Source: Macrolepiota albuminosa
Taxonomy: Eukaryota; Basidiomycota; Agaricomycetes; Agaricales; Agaricaceae
DNA length: 64,000 nucleotides
Assembly: GCA_027475525.1 (NCBI GenBank)
Contig: JAMWFC010000053.1
Span: 1,550,001 to 1,614,000 of the forward strand
Direction of reading: 5' to 3'
Shown: in pieces, positions 1 to 11,718 of the stretch
Position numbering within the stretch: the first letter of the stretch is position 1
Layout: each line of letters begins with the position of its first letter
The notes under the pieces: model-generated
What the model saw: the letters and a program-made list of their open reading frames with translations, nothing else
The model's database searches: none
Told to the model about the DNA's origin: nothing
Translations under genes and position numbers: made by a program

Positions 1-2335
1 ATTTGGACTATTGAAAACACAGCTCAAACACTAATAGCAGAATCATATTTACCTTTGTTGTTCTTTAAAAATGCAATCTTAACAGTTCAGTATCTCTGTA
101 ATAAATTGCCAACATTGACTCTTCTTGGAATAACTACTTTATTCAAAATACTTGAAGAGTATTAACCAGATTTGTCTCATCTTAAAGTCTGGGGTTGTCA
201 ATGCTTTGTACTGCATCCAAAAGAAACTCAAAAGAAAGAACATATAAAGAAATTTGAAGCAATCTTTGTAAGTTATAAAGAAGGCAGATTAGAATGGAAA
301 GTTTGAGATCTGAATAGGAGGTACTACTTTCTGAAGGATGTCATATTTAATGAGAATATAAAAGAGAGGCTAAAACCTCATCTAGTTTTGGCACAATCAC
401 AATTATTTGTTCATAAGACATTGACAATGTCACTTGATATTTTATCACATGTTTAACAATTCCTTCCAGATGATGATAAACAATCTCAAGAAGTGGATTT
501 TACTCAAGCAAATGAAAATAATACAAAACAACACCAGAGACATAGAGTGTGAACATTGGCTAGGCAATATTATTGAGAAGAAGTCACAAAATGAAATGAA
601 AGATTGATGAATCTTTAAGTGGATCATAAAGTATGGGTAGCCTCATCAAAGATTTTTGACTACAAAGAATATATTGCATAGTTGCAACTTTTTACTATTT
701 TGTACAATCAAAGAATATGATCTCAATAAAGCACTGGAAAATTATAATGAGGCAATGAGAAGGTCAGATAAAGCAGTATGATTGGTTGCTATGAAGAAAG
801 AGGTGGAGAGTTTGAAGAAGCAAAGAGTATTTGTACTGGCAGACTTACTGGAGGGCAAGAAGGCACTTGAAGTATAATGTGTCTATGCATATAAATACAA
901 TCCAGATGGAACAATCATACAAGGAAAAGAAAAAGCAAGACTGATAGTCCAGAGTTTTAGTCAGAAACCAGAAGACTACAGTTTGACATATACTCCAGCA
1001 GCCAAAATAACCAGTATTAGAATAATGCTGGCATATACAGCAATGCATGATCTTGAAATTTTCTCATTCAATGTCAAGACAGCATTTTTGAATGCTCCAC
1101 TGACTCATGACCTATATTGCAAGCAAATTCTAGTATTCCTAGACAAAGATCCTCAGAAAGTGAACAAACTTCTTCAAGCAATCTATAAACTAAAACAATC
1201 TTCCAAAGAGTGGTACACTCTTCTGCAGAATGTCTTAGAAGATATAGGCTTGGTCAGGTGTGAAGTTGACCATCCAATATTTTTTTGGATATTTCACTTC
1301 TCCACTTTACAACTCAATTCCAATATTAGAAAATAGCAAAGGTCTCTCTATCATTATTTGTATCCACATAGATGATTGCCTGAATATAGCAAATTTGAAA
1401 CTATTATGCAAATGGATAATTTGTGAAATAAACAAGCATATTAGAATTGATCAGGATAAAAACCAGAAAAAATTGTGGCTATCATAAAAGGAATATGTCC
1501 TGGATTTTTTGACATCATATCTATCATCTTTTAGAAGCTATACCATTGTCTCTCTCACTTGTTGGCAAACTAGAAGATCTTCCAGAACCTCCATCACATT
1601 CTCTCCCTAAAATTTTGGATAAAGATATCAAGATTCATTCCCAAAATTTAGTGGGGTCAATACTATACTTAACCCTATGCACTCATCTCAGATTTAGTGT
1701 TTACAGCAATATTCCTTGGTTGTGATAATGCTTCTTGGACACAGGCTCATCTCTTAGCTGCAAAACAGGTCTTGAGATATTTGTCTGGAACTAGAAACTA
1801 TGCTCTCAAATATAACTTCAGTTATCTGACATCAGACAATCCCTCAAGGCTCTTACTTCATGCAAATTTTAGAGTGGTAGATGATGATTGGGTGTCCAAT
1901 CCCTCAACAAGGAAAAGTGTAACAAGATACACCTTCTTTATGTACTCAAGCCTAGTTTCATAGTCTTCAGTCAAACAACACACTATTGTACTCTCTTCAA
2001 CAGAGGCCAAATATATGGCATTATCACATGCCTTATGAAAAGTGATAGCAATTCATTACTTTCTTATGGCAATGAATTTATCAACTCCTCAACCTTTTCC
2101 AATATACTGCAACAACAAAAGTGCATTAAATATAGCAAATTCAGATTCTATTACATCTCAGTCAAAACATATCAACATATGATATCACTTCATTTGTGAA
2201 CATCTCGACACAGGTTCTTTCAAGATGTTCTGGATATCAATATTGAATATGATGACAGACATTCTTATAAAAGCATTATCAAAAGATTTGCACACCAAGT
2301 TTGCTTCTTCCTTAGGTCTGATTATCCACAATTAA
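1..2335 (+). pseudogene. Degenerate Ty1/copia retrotransposon pol (integrase end, RT, RNase H)
   Basis: Translating all three forward frames gives consecutive pieces of a copia polyprotein. Bases 1-420 read as the integrase C-terminal part (a segment resembling LKVWGCQCFVLHP). About 840-1490 is reverse transcriptase, with FNVKTAFLNAPL near 1069 and HIDD near 1368 at the place of the usual YVDD. About 1700-2330 is the RNase H part, with AKQVLRYLSGTRNYALKY and, at the end, ILIKALSKDLHTKF. The pieces are split by several stops and frameshifts, so the element is dead. Gag, protease and the 5' LTR lie outside the window or are lost, and I could not identify a 3' LTR after 2335. The strand agrees across all pieces. 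Copia assignment is firm; the exact end is approximate. Confidence 0.85.
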
Positions 2336-2588
2336 CTTTTTCACTATGACCACATTCTTGCTGATGAGGTTGTGTTGACTGAGAAAGGTCAAAAAAAAAA
2401 CAAAACATAAGTCCTTTACAACAGACTTGATTGAACAACTAGCAACAAAACTACATCTTGATAATCTTCTTGACACTACAACAAACACTTGCCTCAAGTC
2501 AATGTTCTAGTCAATGGCACAGGTAGATGAGTTGATGGTGAAGAACATCAAAGCATTTAACACAATGACTCAAAACAAGCACTTGCAG
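2336..2588. other. Gap between copia remnant and Tc1 element
   Basis: AT-rich sequence with no convincing reading frame. It could include the 3' untranslated region or LTR of the copia element, but there is no second LTR copy in the window to compare with. Confidence 0.4.
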
Positions 2589-3072
2589 TGGCTCAAAAAA
2601 ACTGTCCCAATGTTTCATACTTTTTGAAAGATGACATTGGCATGAAAGATGAGAAGTACCTAAAATCTTAATTAAATCATGTAAAATACTATGGCATTGT
2701 AGCTACAAAATAAACCTAGGTTTATATAATTAAAATCAAAACTGATGGAGCAATAGCCATTTTAAAATATTCACCCATTGGAACAGTTTTTTGAGCATCT
2801 CTAATTTTTCAAGTTTATCCCTATTTTACTCAGAAATAAAGAGTAAGTTGCATGTGGGAATATAAACAAAGTCATGTGACCATGTTTAGATATATTTGAG
2901 AGTAGTTCAAGCTGGTTGAATCACATCTTGACCTTTAACCACCATCATAAAACCTATTCCTCCTGCACAATGCTCTACTGTTGCTTCTCTTCTTGCTCAA
3001 AGGTATTCTCTGCATCAGATTGGGGCTCAAACTGGTCTAGAGAAGTCTACTATTGGGAGGATTGGTAGAGAG

Positions 3073-4479
3073 TTGGAGATGGACAAGGAAAACTATCTTG
3101 GAGGCCATTCTGCTAAGCTTACTCCATGTGATAAACAGGCTATTGTTCAGCAAATCTCAACTGGGAGACTTGATACAGCTGTCCAGGCCACCAATTTTAT
3201 AAACAACATCATTTCCAACCCTGTCTCTTCCCAGACTGTCTGGAATGTGTTGAAGGAGGAGAGGTATTGGTCTGCTACCAAGAGAAAAGTTCCTATGCTC
3301 AAAGCTAGACATCGACAACTACAGCTTGAATGGGCTCAAGAGCATTAGAACTGGACTATAGAGGACTGGAAAAGGGTGTTGTGGACAGATGAGAGATTAA
3401 CAGGATTGGGTCAGATGGGAAGCAGTATGTGTGGAAGCTATGAGGAGAAAGCATTTTAGACCAAACAACTACACTTACTGTAAAGCATGGAGGAGGGAAT
3501 AATTTCATGGTATGGGGCTGTATATGTTGGAATGGGGTAGGAAAGCTTGTGAAGGTAGTGGGAATCATAAATGCAGAGCAGTACTGTGAAATTTTGGATA
3601 ATGGAGCAAAGAAGAGCTTTGAAAAGTTGGAGATTGTCAGGGGACTCCTCATTCCTTTCTTCTTTCACTCTTTATTTCTTCACTCTCCTTTCATTCACTT
3701 CCTTATTTCTTCTATCATTCTCTCATTTTGCTGTTACTACTTTTTCAACACTATCTGTTAGTACTATTCTCAACCTTTGAGGTGCTCTGGTTCTTTAGCT
3801 ATCACTCAGACAAGTGTGGGCCCTTCAGCACCGCTCCAGGCTGCTTAGATAAGCCGGAGTTTGCCTTTCTGACTTCTAAAGTCCGGAGTTTTCCTCCCTT
3901 GTTTGCACACTTGTTTGGTTAGTCAATTTTCGAGTTTTTAAGGTTTTGTTGTACTGTACAGTTGTTTCCCATGCTTCAGAGGCCCCAGAAGCGTCCAACC
4001 TGGCATAGGGAATCCCCAGACTTGTTCTCTTTGGATCTTCCTCTGCCAGGTGAGTAGCTACCTTGATATTGTCAGTATATATTCTAATACACTTTGGATC
4101 TCCCTCTGCCAGCTGTGTGACTGAGCCACAGCCTCTAGAGGTCGCCCTTACAGAGGAGAGTGCCTGCTACTTTCAACAGGACAATGACCCCAAACACAAC
4201 TCCAAGAGGGCTGACAAGTGGTTTGAGGACAACAACTTTGATGTCCTTTGGTGGCCAGCCCAATCTCCTGATCTCAACCCTATTGAACATCTCTGGGAGT
4301 ACCTCAAGGAGCAACTTAGGCAATATGAAACACCTCCTCATGGTATGCATGAATTATGGGAGAGGGTTGCAAAGGAGTGGGATGAAATACCACCAGAAGT
4401 ATGCCAAAGACTAATAGAAAGCATGCCTAGAAGGATTCAAGCAGTTATCGAGGCAAATGGAGGACATACAAAGTACTAA
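3073..4479 (+). pseudogene. Tc1/mariner DDE transposase, broken by a solo LTR
   Basis: Residues from 3073 form the N-terminal helix-turn-helix region followed by the start of the DDE domain. A TAG stop at 3346 and a frameshift near 3400 interrupt it. The catalytic motifs are visible: WTDE near 3383, QQDNDPKH near 4180, and SPDLNPIEHLWE near 4270, with 34 residues between the second Asp and the Glu (DD34E type). The insertion at 3635-4152 separates the second half. Removing the LTR and one copy of its 5-bp target repeat would leave the flanks in the same frame, so the LTR entered an ORF that was still readable there. The protein cannot be made as it stands. Confidence 0.88.
3635..4152 (+). repeat. 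Solo LTR, family A, copy A1
   Basis: The 518-bp unit begins TGTCAGGGGACTCCTCATT and ends GGTCGCCCTTACA, so it has TG...CA LTR termini. It is flanked by gagat on the left and gagga on the right, an imperfect 5-bp target duplication. It lies inside the Tc1 transposase reading frame. Closely related full-length copies are at 31122-31698, 55103-55600 and 58987-59509. No gag or pol is attached to any of them. Confidence 0.88.
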
Positions 4480-4702
4480 ATACTAAATTAGATATGCTCA
4501 AAAAACTGTCCCAATGAGTGAATATTTTAAAATGGCTATTACTCCATCAGTTTTGATCTCAATTACATAAACCTAGGTTCATTTTGTAGCTACAATGCCA
4601 TAGTATTTTACAGGATTTAATTAGGATTTTAAGTACTTCTCATCCTTCATGCCAATTTCATCTTTCAAAAAGTATGAAACATTGGGACAGTTTTTTAAGC
4701 CA

Positions 4703-5602
4703 TTGTAGATGTGCAGTCAGACAAGGAGAAGATAACAAAGTTGTAATCATCTTTATTCCAAAGACAAAAGCAGCAAGTGAAGTTGAAGACTTGTACTTTA
4801 CTTTGCCTATCAGTAAGATACATGAAACCTGGTGAAGACTCTTGAAACCACTCCTAGATCAAAAATCTATTTGAATACAAACATAGTAATACCTGCTGCC
4901 AACTGACATACTCAACATTCACCAACCAAATGTCTGGACTCAATTAATTGCGGGACAGCTGAAGCTCAAGCAGCTCAGGTTTCACATCATCAGGATAGAA
5001 TCCATCCTGGAGTACCTGCTACAAGGTGTGCCCACAAACATGGTCAAGAACAGAGGCCAGTGAAGCAGTAACATATTTTCATTGCACCTGTACAAGCCTA
5101 TAGTTGTGCTGGCACCATACATGCAGGACAGACTAGCCTATGAGTATTCGACAAACGACTACGTTGTGTTGCTCGAGCCTGCCTCTTGTCATATTAAGGA
5201 GCTGGTTTTTTTGGTCAGCAGATTCCGCCGCTGTCCAAAAGTAGCAGTAACTATGTGTCTCTGCACAATAGCATTGAGATCAACACCAGAACACATGCAC
5301 ATGTACATGCGGTCCGCAGTAGTAAGGATAGAAGGAATAGGGAAAGCAAAAACAAAAGGAAAGAAAAGAAAAGATAATCAGGCTAGATCGCTGGGCCATT
5401 GCCGACATCGGCTGACCCCAAATCTTTTGATGTTTGTTTTGGCCACATGTCGCTTCCCACTTGGGAATGAAGGAAGCACCACGTCTGGAACTATGATTTA
5501 TGATTGGTGGCCCGTCGAACACCGGTTTTCTTCCCTCCCCATCTCCTGCCCACTCATCGGTCTAATTTGCGCATCCTTTTGAACTCGCTGAAAACGTTTG
5601 TT
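4703..5602. other. Intergenic transition, no gene seen
   Basis: AT-rich repeat-like DNA gives way near 5050 to balanced composition. Open frames at 5082-5582 lack codon bias or family signatures. The last part is the upstream region of the gene starting at 5603. Confidence 0.5.
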
Positions 5603-7387
5603 ATGCGCGGTCAACTGGTGGTCGCGACCTCAGTTGTTTTGGCTGTTTCGGCCCGGATCCCCTCTCGATTAGAGCCACGCGCTTTCACGGGCCCAGCCTG
5701 CAGGTCCGATTTCCAGTGGACTGATAACGAGAACAACATTGCTCCGTGTACGTTGGCGGCCATTGTATACGGAACCTGTGAAGGGCCTAGTATGTCTTGT
5801 CTAGAAGTCGTTTAGTGAAGGATACTAAGTTGTCGATTGCAAGCTTGGACTATACCACCTTTAATGACTGGTTTCCATTATGACCCGCCAGCAGGAATCA
5901 ATGTGACCCAGTGTGGCTGGTAGGGAAAGAATGCGCTTTTACGGCGGAAGGACTCACCTCCCTTTCAAGTTCATGGGCGGCGTATAATCTGATTTCGGCA
6001 TGTACTGTATGTCAAGGCTTCGAGGAAAGCGTATCCACGTAAGTGTTTAGGACCACGAAATTCCTTCTCTCTTCTGACTTTTGGTCAGCTGGCCTGCCTA
6101 TTCTGAGAACTGTTCCGGTCAAACATCGGACCAGTAAGTTTTGCCGGATTGTGATTTCTCAACAGGCTCATTAACAAACTTTGATAGATATTTTCCGTCT
6201 ACTCAGGTGCTACCCAATGGCACAGGAATTCCATACTACGCTGGGACAGATCGTAAGTAAAGCTTAATTTCCTGGCGAGCATGATTCTTACATTTCCCTT
6301 AGCCTCTACGTGGAACGATCAGAGGTTCAACATTGAACAAGCGCGAACTATTCATGATCAAGGTAATTCGATTTCTAACTTGACGCGTGTGTCTGCTGAT
6401 ATTGTCTCTTTAGGGCATCCTGACCTTGTTCAAACACCGGCACCGTCACAGGATCAACTTCCGCTGCCCAAGTCGTCGAGCCCTGTGGGTGCAATAGTTG
6501 GCGGCATCATTGGTGGGCTTGCTGTAATTGCCCTGGCATGTGGCCTTGCCTTCTGCATGCATCGAAAGAAGCAGAAGCTTATCCAGCTATCATCAACTCA
6601 TGTTGGCCCCGATGGATCGAAGCATGCAAGGACAGTGTCTGACCAAACTCAGACGTCTGTGATTGGTCCCTATGGATACCAACCATTGGTACGAAGCCTT
6701 GCGACGTCTCCAAGCTCCCAGCCGCCCTTGAGCCCTACGACTGGAACTATGCACACTCATACAGCGAGCGTAAATTCTTTATCTTACTTCGGTTCTGTTA
6801 GCCACTCAGTTATTCCGTACGGCACCTCTGTTTCGCCACCTCCCAATGCACCAGTGAATTTATCAGTAATGCAGTCCACATCACCCCTGCCAAACACCCA
6901 ACCCAACTCTGAAAACATCATAGTCCCATTTACTTTGCCTCCCTCGGACACAACTTCATACGGATTGGATGCCCCTCTCTCTGATACAAAACGAGCGGAC
7001 GGGGCAATAATTCCCGTGTACGATTCACCAGATTCACTGCCCGCCCATGTTGTCACTGGGGACACCCTCAGGGGAAATTCTCAGACCAGGTCCCGTGTCA
7101 ACCCACCTGCCTATGAAGCTTCTATCGCGCCTTCACAAACGCACCATAAGACAGGCTCTAGCGATACAAGCTTCTCAGCTGATTCAAAAACCAGCGATGT
7201 AATGTCTATTGTTCACCGACGAGATGCTGGCGGGCCCAGTATATCCGGGATCGATGAACTGATTGGTCAGATGGGCCTTGCAGGCCCGGAGAGTGTCAGT
7301 ATTGGTAGAACTCTGAGTACCGGTCAGAGCGCTCAATTCTCTGGTGCTCGACCGTTCAAGCCAGTACTCAATAATCCCGACCCATGA
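5603..7387 (+). CDS. Single-pass cell-surface glycoprotein-like membrane protein
   Basis: Seven exons can be placed: 5603-5789, 5844-5919, 5970-6038, 6089-6133, 6188-6252, 6303-6362 and 6414-7387. All introns are 50-54 bp with GT...AG ends, and the exons sum to 492 codons in frame (491 aa). The N-terminus MRGQLVVATSVVLAVSA looks like a signal peptide. A Cys-containing ectodomain follows with NVTQ, NCSG and NGTG glycosylation sites and the motif CSWAAYNLISACTVCQG. One membrane segment (GAIVGGIIGGLAVIALACG) is followed by a basic stop-transfer stretch and a Ser/Pro-rich cytoplasmic tail of about 280 residues. This is a common Agaricomycete architecture of unknown function; a sensor or wall-anchored role is inference. 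Start chosen because it directly gives the signal peptide. Confidence 0.85.
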
Positions 7388-10209
7388 TCGTGACCTCGAC
7401 CTATCTCCTGTGGTAACAATCATCGTATTTAAGATTTCTCGGCTGTTACTACATCCAGTAAAATACTTTTTTTACCCTGTACAGATCGTCATACCCGATT
7501 TCCTCCTTGTACGATAAATAAGACGTTGACTGGTTAGTAATTGTTAGATTTTGTAGTCAGGTAGGGTTCGTTTTTAATTACTGGGCTATGAACAAGTTTC
7601 GGACATCTTCCAGAGAGACTAATTAAAGGTGACCGACTTGGACTCATGTCAAAGATCAGTATATACATGTGATATCATATGCGTCATTGTCCCGAGAACA
7701 TCGTATCGTGTCTATGTTTACCGATAATCCTGTTCTACCGTCAGAAACAACGGCTGACTTGTGGCAGTCGTAATTAGCGCGGTAAACTAATTCTATTTCT
7801 GAGTGTCTGTTTCTACTTTTCTTTGAAACTAAGAGCCACCCCTAGCTATCCCACTTATGGTGGTCGAAACAACTTCAGAAGATCAATGATAGTTGCTGAT
7901 GATCAGGTATAAGTATATTCAGCACCCGGGCAATCATATATCTGATTATCATGTTATGTTTTGTCTGGAACCTAAGACATATGCTGGTCCCAGCGCCCAA
8001 CTGCTCATCATTTATGCAACCTTCTTCTTTGTCAGATCCATCTGTTCGCAAGGGGTCGCGGGGCGCATGAAAGAACACATCATCAAACACCGCCACGGCG
8101 GAGGGATTGAAGTATAGACATAAACTATACAGTTATAATATATTAAATTATGTATTATATGGATCCCATTTCAGGGGCACCTTCAGTCGTTGGTACACCG
8201 ACTGAGTGACCCATGTGCTAATTGAAGTACACCGCATTCATATTAATCTAACAGGGTGCAGATTATCAATGCAGTGGTTGATACTCCGACTTTATATATC
8301 TAACGCCATCTCTTACCAAAGATTGGATCAAGACCCTCAAAATTTTTCAATCACAGTTGGTGGCGGCTGTACTCGATCTTCTCATTAAAAGGTTCGCACT
8401 ATGGGCGCGACCATGAAAAGTGACTTTAGAAAATCTACAAACAGTCCCTGCTCTGTTAGTAATTATTTTTCAGACCTTAATAGTCCAAATAAGCGGGATC
8501 GCCTTCTCCTGAGTAATTCCTCAATACTGTAGGCCCATAAGAATAATATCACACCAGGAAATCGCATCGCACAGACGTAGTCGGCGAGAAAGATCCTTCG
8601 CTCTTTTCTTTTCGTGGTAATAAAAAAACTATATTGCACCAGTAGTCGCGTAATTTTGCTGTGCTTCACGTTGCGTGATTCTTTCTTCCATTTATGTGGC
8701 GCAATGTCGTGGATCCACTCCTCGTCTTCGCTTCAATATTTCTACACTTACCTCAAGTCACATCCAGCCGCACCCACATTATCTTGGATATCGCTTCCGG
8801 GACCACGTAAGAAAAGAGATGGCTAGTAAACCGAACAGTCAAGTTACGTCACATTTTAGAGGACGAGTAAATGAGAAGGAAAAGAAGCTTCTAAGTGAGT
8901 GCTTTTTGTCGTCCAACTTCTCTGGTGAGACACACGCGCCAGAGTAACAAAATGGTAAATTTCTAAAAGGAAAGACCAGTTAGAATATTCCGAAAGACTT
9001 GTGTCCGTATATACATGTCTATATGCATGTCAATACAAAAATAAGGTTTTAAGAATCTGTCAAACCCTGCGGTCGGGACACGTCGACCCTCGAGCGATCA
9101 ATCCCTCCTCGAGGCCTCCTCCTTTGCATCCAAACACGCGCTAGTTGAAAGCAATGTACAGACTTACAAAAGCAAAATTAAGAAGAGAGATAAAAAAAAG
9201 TGGGAGAGAGGCGGCGGCATTGTACACTGCATACAAACGAGGTTTGCTTTGAATCGTGGGGGGTGGATGCGGTTAGAGTACCCACAGATACCACTGGTAA
9301 TTAGAGGGTACAGAGGCAGGAGTGGCAGGCGCAAAAGTTCTTTCGGTGGTTAGACCAGTTCCAATATCTTTTTTCCACAACAAGTAAAAATGGTACAGGA
9401 CAAAATTTGGCAGTGCTGCTCGCCATAGTCGCCACGATGGTCACGGATACCAACTCCTGCTGTAATTGATAGCGTCTACTGGCCATCCTTCCAAGATGCT
9501 TGCACAAGCTCATGAGCGCGATTTGAACTGCAGCTGCAGTTTTTCGCTGGACCTATGGAGAAAACAATTTTGAGCGCCTTTTCCCGCATTCGCGGTGCTT
9601 ATCGAACCAGTCAAATATTCACGTGACCATTTCGTGTTGAGAACTTATCCACTTCTCAGCATCGCCATTTTACTAGTATTACTGGTATTTTGGAAATGAA
9701 TCAGGTAATGCGAATGAGCAAGAAATGATTAACTGGTACATCGTAACACTAGCTATAAAGCATTATCAACTTGAGAGCAAAAGCGGAAAGATGAAATAAA
9801 GGGCGCAGAGGCGTATGTAGACTGCTGCATCGCAGGCACAAAGTATGGATTCGCGATCAATGAGCGATTCGACCAAGAAGGAAAACTTCGTAAGGAGAAC
9901 AAAAGAGGGCTTATTAAGTATTAAGGAAAAAAAGTTCGTAAAATCGACATGAGGAGGATCGTGATCCTCAGCAGCAATTACACGACGGCAGCCAGAGGAG
10001 AGGGGCTGCGTGCGTGGTGGATGTCATATAATGATGTGTAGTCGTTAATGATGGTGAGGTGATGATGTAGTCTTCCAATACAGATAACGGGGGTATATCA
10101 TTCGTACAACGCAGAGTGCGGGATAGAAAGAAGAATGACCACCGAGAGGTGGTGTCACGACGTCATTCTGATTCATGCCAGGGCGTGTGGGTATAATCGC
10201 GTGCAATGT
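7388..10209. other. 2.8-kb intergenic stretch
   Basis: No supported gene. Short open frames (7893-8117, 8675-8947, 9301-9513 on the minus strand) show no family motif, no plausible splicing partners and no codon bias. The stretch contains the 3' regions of the two flanking genes. I see no repeat or RNA gene in it. Confidence 0.5.
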
Positions 10210-11718
10210 TCATATGGACCCCATAACAACCCCACCCCCCATGGAATTAACACCCTTAATTGCGTCTTTAATCGAAGGCAACGAGAACGACGGGAAGCGC
10301 GTCTTCGTAGGCGAACTCGTAGGTGAGCGAGAGGAGTGTTGCGAGTTGGGGCCGAGCCTGGCGTGGCCTTGACTTTCGACCGGAGAGGATGCAGAGAGTG
10401 GCGAGGGTTTCTGGGGGACAGGAATGGAGATGGGTGCGCTTTTAGAACGCATGTGGGTGTTGAGGTTAATGCTCCGTTGGGGTTGTTCCTGAGTCGTAGA
10501 AGTGGCTGTGGCAGAGTTGCCATCTAAGGGCACGAGGGCAGGAGTGCCAATAACAGAGGACTTTATATTGTTGTCAGATGATTTCCGGCTCAGAGCCTTT
10601 ATGAGCATGTCGTCGGATCCTGAGCGGAGTCCAGAGCCTGAAGGGGTAAGGTTTGACAACGAAGGGTTGGGACTAGGGTTGGGACTGGGCACTTTAGACG
10701 ACGCTGGCGAAGCGCTCGGAGTGCGTCGAGGGGAGGGGAGAGGGAACAACTGGTCCTCATCTTCCTCTTGGATGGGAGAAGACTTCATCGGACGCGGCGG
10801 GACGTCCAGAGGTGGCGAAGACGCCAATGGTTCCTTGCCAGCCGAACGGGACGCGTGCGTCGAGCCGGCGGTGGGAGAGTAGAATACGGGATTGTAGCTG
10901 GAACGTGGGGAGGCGGATCGGAAAAGCTTCATCTCCTCGGGAAACTCCTGTGACCTCCGCCGTTTGTCAACTTCATCAACTCTAAGCGCGAATGCGGATG
11001 TCCTGTACCGCGTGCCAGGCGACAGATCGATCTGAGTAGACAAATTCCCTACTCCAGACCGGGAGGGGTCAATACCAAAATTGCCATCGTTGTTGTCAAG
11101 GCTGGCGCTCCTTCGTCTTCTGGCGCCTTTAGTAAACTTTGCTTGCCACTTTTCGCCTTCTTTGAAGGACTCTTCTGTAACGTGGACACAATTGTCACAG
11201 CATGGTCGCAAGGGGACCGTGAGCGCGTCATGCTTTGGGATCGAGCATGTTGTTAAAGGAAGTGATGTCCTCCGTATGGTTTTGGGTGTCGTCGGTGATG
11301 TTGATGGCTCTCTATGAACAAGACACGGAGACAGGGGCTTTAGGGACGGTGATGTGCCCCTCCCTCGAGTAGGAGAACGAGCAATGAAGCTGACGGTAGC
11401 AAAATACCAGTAAACATCCGTTCTATCATGAATTTCTTTTTGCACGCACCTCGGAATGGGAACCTTGAAGACGACATGTGTCTCTTCTGGGCTCTGGGGG
11501 GCACGCGACGACGACCCAGCATTGAGATCAGCATCAGTGTCATTGATCTTCTTCTTCCACAACGGCAATGCATAAGTTTTCGTAGTCCTGGAGCGCTTGG
11601 AAGGTTCTGGGATCAGGACACACTCGTTGTCGAAGCGGACAACACGATCCAGCTCAGACGGGGACGACGGCATTGTGACCGAGGATGTCGGTTGTACCAT
11701 GCTGATGGCGCTAGCCAT
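10210..11718 (-). CDS. Conserved Ser/Pro-rich protein of unknown function
   Basis: An uninterrupted 502-codon frame begins MASAISMVQPTSSV. The N-terminal segment VVRFDNECVLIPEP near residues 26-39 and TKTYALPLWKKK look like the conserved core; a CCDNCVHVTEES patch lies near residue 180. The rest is Ser/Pro-rich and probably disordered, with many possible phosphorylation sites. A likely intron lies at 11390-11449 (donor GTGCGT, acceptor CAG). It is 60 bp and has no stop, so splicing (482 aa) or retention (502 aa) both keep the frame. I do not recognise a named family. The + strand frames over the same bases are shadows of this gene. Confidence 0.75.
   Translation of the reverse strand: MASAISMVQPTSSVTMPSSPSELDRVVRFDNECVLIPEPSKRSRTTKTYALPLWKKKINDTDADLNAGSSSRAPQSPEETHVVFKVPIPRCVQKEIHDRTDVYWYFATVSFIARSPTRGRGTSPSLKPLSPCLVHREPSTSPTTPKTIRRTSLPLTTCSIPKHDALTVPLRPCCDNCVHVTEESFKEGEKWQAKFTKGARRRRSASLDNNDGNFGIDPSRSGVGNLSTQIDLSPGTRYRTSAFALRVDEVDKRRRSQEFPEEMKLFRSASPRSSYNPVFYSPTAGSTHASRSAGKEPLASSPPLDVPPRPMKSSPIQEEDEDQLFPLPSPRRTPSASPASSKVPSPNPSPNPSLSNLTPSGSGLRSGSDDMLIKALSRKSSDNNIKSSVIGTPALVPLDGNSATATSTTQEQPQRSINLNTHMRSKSAPISIPVPQKPSPLSASSPVESQGHARLGPNSQHSSRSPTSSPTKTRFPSFSLPSIKDAIKGVNSMGGGVVMGSI

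Larger units (their letters stand above)
2589..4702 (+). mobile_element. Tc1/mariner element 1 with 209-bp terminal inverted repeats
   Basis: The ends 2589-2797 and 4495-4702 are inverted copies of each other. The outer tips read TGGCTCAAAAAACTGTCCCA and its complement. Between them lies a Tc1-type transposase. The element is interrupted by a solo LTR at 3635-4152. TA target duplications are not preserved at the outer edges (CA on the left, TT on the right), so the termini are somewhat decayed. The same outer tip occurs in the two other Tc1 copies of this window (30838-33793 and 59638-60557), but the inner TIR sequence differs, so this is a separate subfamily. Confidence 0.9.

Noticed and set aside
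8675..8947. 90-codon plus-strand frame
   Set aside because: Competes with an overlapping frame in another phase and lacks motifs or codon bias.
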